DNA from: Desulfobacteraceae bacterium
Lineage (GTDB): Bacteria; Desulfobacterota; Desulfobacteria; Desulfobacterales; JAABSP01
NCBI GenBank assembly: GCA_011390035.1
Contig: JAABTE010000001.1
Span: forward strand, 1 to 30,295
Length of the DNA: 30,295 nucleotides
Reading direction: 5' to 3'
How positions within the stretch are numbered: position 1 is the stretch's first letter; each line of letters starts with the position of its first letter. Shown here piece after piece: positions 1 through 7,288 of this stretch. A model generated the notes under the pieces. The model ran no database searches and was not told the DNA's origin. It saw nothing but the letters and a program-made list of their open reading frames with translations. Made by a program: the position numbers and the translations under genes.

Positions 1-2496
1 ATCCCCCGAAACCGTATCGTCGCCTTCACCGGCGTCTCCGGCTCGGGCAAATCCACCCTCGCCTTCGACATCCTCTACGCCGAAGGCCAGCGCCGCTACC
101 TCGAAACCCTGGCCCCCTACGTCCGCCAGTACCTCAAGATCCTGGAACGCCCCGAGGTGGACCGCATCATCGGCCTGCCCCCCACCGTGGCCATCGAACA
201 GCGCATCAGCCATGCCGGCCGCCGCTCCACCGTGGCCACGCTCACGGAGATTTACCACTTCCTGCGCCTGCTCTTCACCAAGCTCGGAGACCGCCACTGC
301 CCCGGATGCGGCCGGCCTCTTGCGGTCCAGACCCGCTCCGGCATCGTCTCGGCCATCCGGGAGAGGCACGGCGGCCGGAAAATTCACATACTGGCCCCCA
401 AGGTCATCGGCCGCAAGGGCTTTCACAAGGATGTTTTCGCCAGGGCCGCCAGGCGCGGCTTTACCCGGGCCTATGTGGATGGCGCCATCGTTCAGATCAC
501 CCCCGGCATGGCCCTGAGCCGGTATCATGCCCACGACATCGCCCTTGCGATGGGGGAGGCGGCCGTTGCCGCCCCCGAGAATGTCGGCCCGGTCGGAACC
601 GATCTGGACCTGCTGGTGGAGCGGGCCCTGGCCGAGGGCGACGGCGGCCTGATGGTCCTTGACGACAGGGGCGCAACGGAAACCTTCAGCATACACGGCC
701 TCTGCCCCGCCTGCGGCATCGGCGCCGGGCCGCCGGACCCGCGTCTATTTTCCTTCAACAGCCCCCAGGGCGCCTGCCCCGCCTGCGACGGCGCGGGCGT
801 TGCGGATGCGTCCGGCGAACCGGAAAACGGCGCCCGTGCCGGCTCAGCCTGTCCCGCCTGCCCCGCCTGCCAGGGCAGCCGTCTCCGGCCGGAGGCGTTG
901 TCCGTCAAGGTGGGCGGCCTGTCCATCTGGGATCTGGTCCGCCAGCCGGCCGAGGGCACCATGAAGGCGCTGGGGGGCCTTTCGTTCCCGAAGCGCCAGG
1001 CGCCCATCGCCGACCCTATTCTGGCCGAGCTGACCGGCCGGATGCGGGTACTCCTGCGCCTGGGGCTGGGCTATCTGTCCCTGTCCAGAAGCGGCGACAC
1101 CCTTTCCGGCGGCGAGGCCCAGCGGGTGCGGCTGGCCGCCCAGCTCGGCTCAAACCTGGTGGGCGTCTGCTACATCCTGGACGAGCCCACCATCGGCCTG
1201 CACCCGAGGGACAACCGCATCCTGATCGACGCCTTAAAGGACCTGCGGGACCGGGGCAACACCATTCTGGTGGTGGAACACGACGCGGAGATTGTCCGGG
1301 CGGCGGACACCATCATCGACCTGGGGCCGGGGGCGGGCCATCTGGGGGGCCGGGTGGTGGCCATGGGCACGGCGTCGGAGCTGGCCCGAAACCCGGATTC
1401 GATCACCGGTGCGCATCTGCGAAACGGCCCCCGCGCCGCCGGCGCCCGGGGCCGCGTTGCGCCGGACACGCCCCGCCTTCGGGTCATCGGGGCTTGCGCA
1501 AATAACCTGCGCGACATCGACGCGGCGTTTCCATTGGGCGGCCTGCTCTGCGTCACCGGGGTTTCCGGATCGGGAAAGTCCTCCCTTCTGAAGGAAACTG
1601 TTTACCGGGAGCTACAGGCCCGCCTTGCCGGAAAAAACGACGCCCCGGAATCCCCCGGCAGCGCCTGCCGCGGCATGGAGGGATGGGAGCGCGTTCAGCG
1701 GGTGGTGGAGGTGGATCACGCCCCCATCGGCCGCACCCCACGCTCGGTGCCCGCCTCCTACGTCAAGTTCCTGGGAGAGATCCGCAACCTGTTCGCCGGC
1801 ACCCGCCAGGCCCGCGCCCGCGGATACGCTCCCGGCCGCTTCTCCTTCAACGTGGCCGAGGGCCGCTGCCCCGCCTGCGACGGCCAGGGCGCCTTAAAGA
1901 CCACCATGAGCTTTTTGCCGGACGTGTATGTCTCATGCGAGGTCTGCGGCGGCCGGCGCTTCAACCCGGATACCCTGGCCGTCACCTACAAGGGCCGCGC
2001 CATCTCCGAGGTCCTTGAGATGACCTTTGCCGAGGCCACCACCTTCTTTGCCGCCGTGCCCAAAATCCGGCGGGCCGTCCAGTTCGTCTCGGATATCGGC
2101 CTGGGCTACCTGCGTCTGGGCCAGCCCAGCCCCACACTGTCCGGCGGCGAGGCCCAGCGCATCAAGCTGGCCCAGGAGCTGGCCCGGCCCGGTCGGGGCC
2201 ACGCCTTCTACATACTGGACGAACCCACCACCGGCCTGCACCCGGCGGATGTGGAAAAGCTGCTCACAGTGCTTCAGGCCCTTGTGGACGGCGGCAACAC
2301 CGTGGCGGTGATCGAACACAACCTGGAGGTGATCGCCGCCGCGGACTGGATCATCGATCTGGGGCCGGAAGGCGGCGCGGAAGGCGGGCGGGTGGTGGCG
2401 GAGGGGACGCCGGCGGAGCTGGCGCGGCGAGGGAATGTGTCGCACACGGGGCGGTATCTGGCGCGGTACCTTTCGGGGAGAACCGGGGGCGCGTGA
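1..2496 (+). CDS. uvrA: UvrA-like excinuclease ABC subunit A (5' end outside window)
   Basis: ABC-type ATPase that, in the UvrABC nucleotide-excision-repair pathway, dimerises, scans DNA for damage and loads UvrB. The window opens inside the gene, just before the first Walker A (TGVSGSGKS, window residues 10-18). The order then follows UvrA: a UvrB-binding-like region (about 100-235), a zinc module CPACG...CPACDG (235-262), signature LSGGEAQ (about 368), Walker B ILDEPTIGLHP, a second Walker A TGVSGSGKSS, the GRTPRS segment, a second zinc module CPACDG...CEVCGG, a second LSGGEAQ and ILDEPTTGLHP. About 831 codons are visible, so the whole protein is shorter than the usual ~940 residues. The missing part is the insertion domain: only about 25 residues separate CPACDG from CPACQGSRLRPEAL. 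It also has VPASYVKFLGEIR where canonical UvrA has a NPATYTGVFD-type sequence, so it may be a UvrA paralogue rather than the housekeeping copy. ATP-binding sites look intact. Confidence 0.93.
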   Translation: MPRNRIVAFTGVSGSGKSTLAFDILYAEGQRRYLETLAPYVRQYLKILERPEVDRIIGLPPTVAIEQRISHAGRRSTVATLTEIYHFLRLLFTKLGDRHCPGCGRPLAVQTRSGIVSAIRERHGGRKIHILAPKVIGRKGFHKDVFARAARRGFTRAYVDGAIVQITPGMALSRYHAHDIALAMGEAAVAAPENVGPVGTDLDLLVERALAEGDGGLMVLDDRGATETFSIHGLCPACGIGAGPPDPRLFSFNSPQGACPACDGAGVADASGEPENGARAGSACPACPACQGSRLRPEALSVKVGGLSIWDLVRQPAEGTMKALGGLSFPKRQAPIADPILAELTGRMRVLLRLGLGYLSLSRSGDTLSGGEAQRVRLAAQLGSNLVGVCYILDEPTIGLHPRDNRILIDALKDLRDRGNTILVVEHDAEIVRAADTIIDLGPGAGHLGGRVVAMGTASELARNPDSITGAHLRNGPRAAGARGRVAPDTPRLRVIGACANNLRDIDAAFPLGGLLCVTGVSGSGKSSLLKETVYRELQARLAGKNDAPESPGSACRGMEGWERVQRVVEVDHAPIGRTPRSVPASYVKFLGEIRNLFAGTRQARARGYAPGRFSFNVAEGRCPACDGQGALKTTMSFLPDVYVSCEVCGGRRFNPDTLAVTYKGRAISEVLEMTFAEATTFFAAVPKIRRAVQFVSDIGLGYLRLGQPSPTLSGGEAQRIKLAQELARPGRGHAFYILDEPTTGLHPADVEKLLTVLQALVDGGNTVAVIEHNLEVIAAADWIIDLGPEGGAEGGRVVAEGTPAELARRGNVSHTGRYLARYLSGRTGGA

Positions 2497-2502
2497 GGCA
2501 TA

Positions 2503-2529
2503 TTGGCGAAAAAGGAGAACGCCTATAAT
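2503..2529 (+). promoter_or_regulatory. Possible sigma70-type promoter
   Basis: TTGGCG at 2503-2508 and a perfect TATAAT at 2524-2529, with a rather short 15-base spacer. It lies just after the uvrA stop and just before a 16-bp palindrome, but there is no clear gene downstream, so it may be a leftover. Confidence 0.25.
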
Positions 2530-2560
2530 ATCAACATAAAATTGGCTGAAAGTTCAGTGT

Positions 2561-2576
2561 TAAATTCCGGAATTTA
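2561..2576. repeat. 16-bp perfect palindrome, operator-like
   Basis: TAAATTCCGGAATTTA is its own reverse complement. It sits 32 bases after the TATAAT at 2524-2529, the position expected for a repressor operator or an early-transcript hairpin. No regulator gene is adjacent. Confidence 0.4.
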
Positions 2577-2862
2577 GCTTTCCGGCAAGCCCTGCCTCTA
2601 TCCTTGTATGAAGCCGGCTTCTTTGAGGACTATTTCGACGGCAAAGACGATGCTCTTTCGAAGTTCTGGCATAAGATATTTCTTTCTGATTTGGGAGTCG
2701 AATGACCACGGGCTGGGCGTATACCGGGCTATAGAGCCTGCGCATAAACTCAGCGGCTGAGCCGCTGGCAGCCAATAATTTTGCTTTGGCACTACATGGC
2801 ATTACAAGCCTGTAGCCTCGTTCCTTGACAATATGGCGGAAATTTTGGTGGCGCATCGATTT

Positions 2863-3185
2863 TTATGAGAAATTATTCATAATTCCAGCCTTCTCAAGGG
2901 ACTGGAGGGCCACCAGCCGGTTTTCCACCTTGTCCGTCTCCAGGGAATCGAGCAGGCAGGCCACGGCGCAGGCGATGCGCAGCCCCCTTGACTCGCCCAT
3001 CTCCCTTATGCCCATTCCTTTGCGCGCACCTCGTCGATGATCTTGAGCAGTGCGTGATCGCGCTTATCGAAAAGCCATCTGGATGTGTATCGGGACATCA
3101 ATCTCCACCATTTTTCTCCCCCCGCCGCGGGGCGGACAGCGTCATGATTTTGGCCTCCTCCGGCGCTTTCAAAGATCTGGTCCAT
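2863..3185 (-). pseudogene. Two short overlapping frames, probable remnant of one gene
   Basis: Reading leftward, a 59-codon frame starts at the ATG at 3185 and stops at 3006. A 50-codon frame starts at the ATG at 3015 and stops at 2863, overlapping it in another frame. The first ends ...KRDHALLKIIDEVRAKEWA; the second contains RIACAVACLLDSLETDKVEN. Both look coding-like (GC-rich, amphipathic helices). The first has no properly spaced ribosome-binding site (GGAG abuts its ATG). A frameshifted, inactive gene is the simplest reading. I do not recognise the family. Confidence 0.22.
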
Positions 3186-3395
3186 CTCCGCGCAGGCGGC
3201 GCGGATGGCATCGGGTCGGATAGAATGGCGCTATGGGAATTTGAACAGAATTAAAGTATCTATCAGGGACAGTCAACAATGTAAAAAAAATGCCATTCGG
3301 TTCCAAGATTATTTTTAAGGGATAGCTCGAATTATATGACCATAATGATCCATAGCTCATATCATGTATGAGATGCGAAATATCAATCCCAAGCC

Positions 3396-3424
3396 TTGCC
3401 ACCGGATAAAATGTCTGTTATTAT
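3396..3424 (+). promoter_or_regulatory. Sigma70-type promoter for the penicillin-binding protein gene
   Basis: TTGCCA (3396-3401), a 17-base spacer and TATTAT (3419-3424): each hexamer matches the consensus at five of six positions with ideal spacing. Transcription would begin near 3431, giving a leader of about 93 bases that includes the three 15-bp repeats. Confidence 0.5.
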
Positions 3425-3475
3425 AGAAGGTCATTTTTAAGAAAGGGATTCGGGCATTCGACACAAAGCCCCGAA

Positions 3476-3520
3476 TCACGGCTCGTCAATTCACGGCTCG
3501 TCAATTCACGGTTCCTCAAT
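3476..3520 (+). repeat. Three tandem 15-bp repeats before the PBP start codon
   Basis: Unit TCACGGCTCGTCAAT occurs at 3476-3490 and 3491-3505 (identical); a third copy at 3506-3520 has two changes. The array ends three bases before the ATG at 3524, in the place where a ribosome-binding site would normally be. The 15-base period keeps the PBP frame open through the array (SRLVN per unit), but the frame has no ATG, GTG or TTG between the TAA at 3407 and 3524. Confidence 0.8.
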
Positions 3521-3523
3521 TCA

Positions 3524-5893
3524 ATGACCATGCGAAAAAACAAACTCAGAAAAAAGCCGGCGGCGAATCGCCGCTTCCTATTCGGCCTCACGGGGTGCCT
3601 GATCGCCCTGGCCGCCCTGGGCCTCATTGCGGCCGCGGGGGCGGGGGGGGCGGCCTGGTGGGCTCTGCGCCACTTCAGCCAGGATCTGCCCGGCATCGCC
3701 GCCCTTCAAAACTACCGGCCGCCGCTGGTCACCACCGTATATGCGTCCAACGGCGAAAAGATCGCCGAGTTTTATAAGGAGCGGCGCTTCCCCGCCCCCC
3801 TGGAAAAGATGCCAAAACACCTGATCCATGCCTTCGTGGCCGCCGAGGACGCCCGGTTTTTCAGCCATCCGGGGGTGGACATCCGCTCCATCGCCCGGGC
3901 CGCCATCCAGAACTGGAAGGCCGGCCGGGTGGTGCAGGGAGGCAGCACCATCACCCAGCAGGTGGCCAAGTACTTCCTGCTCACGCCGGAGCGCAGCTAT
4001 CGCCGAAAGATCCGGGAGGCCATCCTGGCCCTGCGCATCGAAGATACCCTGCCCAAGGAAAAAATCCTTTACCTCTACCTGAACCAGATCTACCTGGGCC
4101 ACGCCGCCCACGGCGTTCAGGCGGCCGCGGAAAACTATTTCGGCAAGAACGTGGACCAGCTCGCCCTGGCCGAAAGCGCCATGCTGGCCGGCCTGCCCCA
4201 GGCCCCCAGCGATTATTCGCCCTTTCACCATCCGGACAAGGCCAAAGACCGCCAGAAATATGTGCTGGGGCGGATGGTGGCCGAGGGCTACATCAGCCGG
4301 TCCCAGGCCGACGCGGCCGAGGCCCTGAAGCTGGACATCAAGCCCCGGCGAAATTATTTCCGGGAGCAGGTGCCCTTTTACACCGAGCATGTGCGCCGCT
4401 ACGTTGTGGATAAATACGGCGAGGACGCGCTCTACAACGGGGGCCTTCAAATTTACACGGCCGTTGACATCGCCATGCAGAAGGCCGCCCGCCGTGCCGT
4501 GAACCGGGGCCTGCGGGAGCTGGACCGGCGCCACGGCGGCTACCGGGGCGCCCCGCGGCGCCTGGAAGCCGACGCCGTTGACGCCTTCATCGCGGATATG
4601 AAATCCGACCAGGAGTTCGACCCGCCGGCGGAAGGCGGCATCCTGATGGCGGTGGTAACCCATGTGGACATGGCCGCGGAGCGGGCCGAGGTGGCCGCGG
4701 GGAACCTGAGCGGGTCCCTTTCCACGGCCCGCATCCGGTGGGAGCCCGATGTGGCGCCCAAGCGGCTTCAGAAGGGCGACGTGGTGGAGGTTACGCTCAA
4801 AAAGGTGGGCGAGGCGCCGGACCGGTGCGAATTCGCTCTCTCCCAGACGCCGGAGTCCGAAGGCGCCCTGCTGTGCATCGAAACCGGCACCGGCCTGGCG
4901 CGGGCCATGGTGGGGGGCAAGGATTACAAAAGCAGCCAGTTCAACCGGGCGGTGCAGGCCCGACGGCAGCCCGGCTCGGCCTTCAAGCCCATCATCTACG
5001 CCGCCGCCCTGGACAAGGGCTACACCCCGGCGTCCGTGATCATCGACAACGCCGTCATTTACGAGGGCCGCGGCCACCGGGGACACGCCTGGAAGCCGAA
5101 AAACTACGACCGGACCTTCCATGGCCCCATCCTTCTGCGAAAGGCCCTGGCCAAGTCCCGGAACCTTTCCACCATTCAGATCCTGCACGACATCGGCGTC
5201 GATTACGCCGTGGACTACGCCCGGAAGCTGGGCATCACCGCCGACCTGTACCCGGACCTGTCCCTGGCCCTCGGGGCCTCGGGCGTATCGCTGCTGGAGC
5301 TGACCCGGGCCTACAGCGTCTTTGCCAACCTGGGGCGGCTTATCGAGCCGGTCTTTGTCACCCGGATTCTTGACCGGGACGGCAACGTGCTGGAAGAGGC
5401 CCACACCCAGGGCGAACGGGTCATCGAGGCCGCCACAGCCTACCTGATGACCAGCCTGCTCCAGAGCGTGGTTCAGGAGGGCACCGGCGCCCGGGTGAGG
5501 GCCCTGGGCCGGCCGGCTGCCGGCAAAACCGGCACCACCAATGACCTGCACGACGCCTGGTTCATGGGCTACACCCCCGGCTTTGTCACCGGCGCCTGGG
5601 TGGGATACGATCAGGAGCAATCCCTGGGCGCCAAGGAAACCGGCGCCCGCGCCGCCATCCCCATCTGGCTCGAATTCATGCAAAAGATTTTAGAGGGAAG
5701 GCCGGAGCGGAACTTTAGCGTGCCCGAGGGCGTGGTCTTCGCCCGGATCGACGCGGAAACGGGCCTTCTGGCCCTGGACGAAACCCCCAGCACCCGCTTT
5801 GAAAACTTCAAGGCCGGCACCGCCCCCACCCAATACACCCAGCCCCCCGGCGCCGTAAGCGACGCGGGCAGCTTCTTCAAATCAGACATGTAG
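3524..5893 (+). CDS. mrcA: Class A penicillin-binding protein (PBP1A type)
   Basis: Bifunctional peptidoglycan synthase anchored in the inner membrane with its catalytic parts in the periplasm. It polymerises lipid II and cross-links stem peptides. 789 residues, usual for the family. A basic cytoplasmic tail is followed by one membrane helix (about 19-46). The GT51 transglycosylase domain has the catalytic Glu in AAEDARFF (E108) and the QGGSTITQQVAKY motif (about 138-150). An OB-like insert lies at about 365-440. The transpeptidase domain has SxxK at S485-K488 (GSAFK), SRN at 545-547 and KTG at 668-670, so all catalytic motifs are present. The start is the ATG at 3524; a second in-frame ATG at 3530 is possible. 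Neither has a Shine-Dalgarno sequence, because tandem 15-bp repeats fill the upstream space. A hairpin follows the stop. mrcA and ponA are both used for this family. Confidence 0.96.
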   Translation: MTMRKNKLRKKPAANRRFLFGLTGCLIALAALGLIAAAGAGGAAWWALRHFSQDLPGIAALQNYRPPLVTTVYASNGEKIAEFYKERRFPAPLEKMPKHLIHAFVAAEDARFFSHPGVDIRSIARAAIQNWKAGRVVQGGSTITQQVAKYFLLTPERSYRRKIREAILALRIEDTLPKEKILYLYLNQIYLGHAAHGVQAAAENYFGKNVDQLALAESAMLAGLPQAPSDYSPFHHPDKAKDRQKYVLGRMVAEGYISRSQADAAEALKLDIKPRRNYFREQVPFYTEHVRRYVVDKYGEDALYNGGLQIYTAVDIAMQKAARRAVNRGLRELDRRHGGYRGAPRRLEADAVDAFIADMKSDQEFDPPAEGGILMAVVTHVDMAAERAEVAAGNLSGSLSTARIRWEPDVAPKRLQKGDVVEVTLKKVGEAPDRCEFALSQTPESEGALLCIETGTGLARAMVGGKDYKSSQFNRAVQARRQPGSAFKPIIYAAALDKGYTPASVIIDNAVIYEGRGHRGHAWKPKNYDRTFHGPILLRKALAKSRNLSTIQILHDIGVDYAVDYARKLGITADLYPDLSLALGASGVSLLELTRAYSVFANLGRLIEPVFVTRILDRDGNVLEEAHTQGERVIEAATAYLMTSLLQSVVQEGTGARVRALGRPAAGKTGTTNDLHDAWFMGYTPGFVTGAWVGYDQEQSLGAKETGARAAIPIWLEFMQKILEGRPERNFSVPEGVVFARIDAETGLLALDETPSTRFENFKAGTAPTQYTQPPGAVSDAGSFFKSDM

Positions 5894-5902
5894 TGCCAGG
5901 GA

Positions 5903-5924
5903 TCGGGTGGAACGCCCCGCCCGA
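5903..5924 (+). terminator. Hairpin after the PBP gene, weak terminator candidate
   Basis: TCGGGTGG (5903-5910) pairs with CCGCCCGA (5917-5924), eight pairs with one T-G, ten bases after the stop codon. No T-tract follows, so it is at best a weak intrinsic terminator or an mRNA 3'-end stabiliser. Confidence 0.35.
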
Positions 5925-5956
5925 TTGCCAATGAATCCCGTTTATTCACTAAAACT

Positions 5957-5973
5957 GTAAGAAAAATTCTTAC
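5957..5973. promoter_or_regulatory. Inverted repeat, operator-like, upstream of the TRAP cluster
   Basis: GTAAGAA-AAA-TTCTTAC is a perfect 7-bp inverted repeat with a 3-base centre. AAC and GTT extend it if one base bulges. A second inverted repeat (ATCAGAAT at 5980-5987, ATTCTGAT at 6013-6020) lies beside it. A TTTACA box at 5996-6001 with a weak TAAGAA at 6020-6025 could be the promoter, which would place the palindrome where an activator binds. No dedicated regulator gene is adjacent. Confidence 0.35.
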
Positions 5974-6134
5974 GTTAAAATCAGAATTCCTCGAATTTAC
6001 ATCCCCTGGCCGATTCTGATAAGAATGGATGCAACGCTACGGCCTGTCTTCCGCCGGATTTGCGTTTCCAGACTAAAGATGGTATGAGTATGCATCATGT
6101 TCCAAACCACCTCACATTCCAAAAGGAGGAGCAC

Positions 6135-7109
6135 ATGAGATTCACCAAACCGTTTTTTCTCACCCTGACGGCGGCCGCGGCATGCCTGTCCCTGGCGTTT
6201 TCCACGGACGCTTTCGCCAGAAAACTGATCGTCTTCGGCGGCGGGCCGGCCGGCGGCACTTTCCAGGTGGTGGCCAACGCCATCCAGACCTACAAGCCCG
6301 TCAAGCAGCTTGAAGACTACAACGTCAAGGCCCAGTCCTCCGCCGGCTCGGTGGAGAACCTGCGGAAGGTCAACGCCGGCAAGTCCCATTTCGGCGTTGT
6401 CTATTCCGGTCACGCTTACCTTGGCCGGCACGGCCGGATGAAGAACGACACCGCCAAATACGAGGATGTGCTGGCCGTGGCCTACCTGTACGGCGCCCCG
6501 GCCCAGTTGGTGGTGCGGGCCGACGCGAACATCAACAGCACCAAGGATCTTGCGGGCAAGAAGGTGGGCGTGGGCAACGCCGGCTCCGGCGCCTTTGCCA
6601 ACTGCGAGCTGTTCTTCAGCCACATGGGTGTCTGGGACAAGATCGAGCGCAACGCCATGGGCTATAACGACGCGGCCGCGGCCTTCGGCAACAACCAGCT
6701 CGACGCCTTCTGGCTGTTCACCGCCTTCCCCAGCGGCGCCGTCATCATGGCCGCCCAGACCAACGACATCAAGATGGTGGACCTGAGCGCCGACGCGGAA
6801 AAATCGGGCTTCTTCGACGAATATCCCTACTTTTCCAAGCTGGTCATCCCCGCCGGCACCTACCGGGGCGTGGACGAGCCGGTGACCTCCTTTCAGGATT
6901 CAACCCTTTGGGTGGCCAACGCCGACACGCCGGAAGACGTGGTCTATAAGCTGCTGTCCATCCTCTACACCGACGAGGGGCTCAAATACATGGTGAGCCA
7001 GAAGAAGACCTTCAAGGAGATGAGTATCGAGACCGGCACCAACGGCATCGTAACGCCCTATCATCCCGGCGCCATCAAGTTCTGGCGGGAAAAGGGCAAG
7101 CTGAAGTAA
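6135..7109 (+). CDS. TAXI-family TRAP transporter solute receptor
   Basis: Periplasmic binding protein of a tripartite ATP-independent periplasmic transporter. It captures the substrate and hands it to the membrane permease encoded next. 324 residues. The start is the ATG at 6135, six bases after a strong AAGGAGGAG-type site; an upstream in-frame ATG at 6060 would place 25 odd residues before the signal peptide and is rejected. The signal peptide spans about 1-28 (hydrophobic LTLTAAAACLSLAF, cut after AFA). The mature protein opens with LIVFGGGPAGGTFQ, a typical TAXI beginning, and has SSAGSVENLRKVNAGKSHFGVV and KKVGVGNAGSGAF, the usual ligand-pocket segments. TAXI receptors often bind dicarboxylates or amino acids such as glutamate, but the ligand cannot be read from sequence. 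Confidence 0.93.
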   Translation: MRFTKPFFLTLTAAAACLSLAFSTDAFARKLIVFGGGPAGGTFQVVANAIQTYKPVKQLEDYNVKAQSSAGSVENLRKVNAGKSHFGVVYSGHAYLGRHGRMKNDTAKYEDVLAVAYLYGAPAQLVVRADANINSTKDLAGKKVGVGNAGSGAFANCELFFSHMGVWDKIERNAMGYNDAAAAFGNNQLDAFWLFTAFPSGAVIMAAQTNDIKMVDLSADAEKSGFFDEYPYFSKLVIPAGTYRGVDEPVTSFQDSTLWVANADTPEDVVYKLLSILYTDEGLKYMVSQKKTFKEMSIETGTNGIVTPYHPGAIKFWREKGKLK

Positions 7110-7140
7110 GCTTCCCCCCGCTTATTGTCGATCGTTCACT

Positions 7141-7171
7141 GGAAGAGCGGGCCGCCCCGGCCCGCTCTTCC
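7141..7171 (+). other. Strong hairpin between receptor and permease genes
   Basis: GGAAGAGCGGGCC (7141-7153) and its exact reverse complement (7159-7171) form a 13-bp perfect stem around a 5-base loop. It lies 31 bases after the receptor stop. No T-tract follows, so it is more likely an mRNA-stabilising or partial-termination element that lets the receptor be made in excess over the permease. Confidence 0.6.
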
Positions 7172-7288
7172 CCAGACCGTGACCATTCGGATAAAATCCC
7201 ATCCCAGCATAAAGGTCGTTTTTAAAAGCGAATCCGGGAATCCATAACCGGATGGACACCCTCCACCAAAAGCGGACAGGTGTGAAAA

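Larger units (their letters stand above)
2497..3523. other. 1-kb gap without a convincing gene; probable gene remnants
   Basis: No reading frame here has a recognisable domain together with a ribosome-binding site. The left part holds a TATAAT box (2524-2529) and a 16-bp palindrome. On the minus strand, 2560-2856 and 2598-2792 are frames of 98 and 64 codons that read like two halves of one frame-shifted sequence, and 2863-3185 holds two short overlapping frames. Base composition changes sharply: coding-like and GC-rich at 2880-3240, AT-rich at 3240-3440. This looks like a site of gene decay or old insertion. The last 130 bases hold the promoter and leader of the penicillin-binding protein gene. 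Confidence 0.5.

Noticed and set aside
2751..2767. CAGCGGC-TGA-GCCGCTG hairpin as a terminator
   Set aside because: Short 7-bp stem, no T-tract, and inside probable gene debris with no gene to terminate.
3578..5683. A 701-codon open frame antisense to the PBP gene
   Set aside because: It mirrors the GC-rich codon bias of the real gene, has no domain, and its product is Gly/His/Val-rich noise. The plus-strand frame has all PBP catalytic motifs.
6060..6134. Earlier ATG for the TAXI receptor
   Set aside because: It would bury the signal peptide; the strong AAGGAGGAG site points to 6135.
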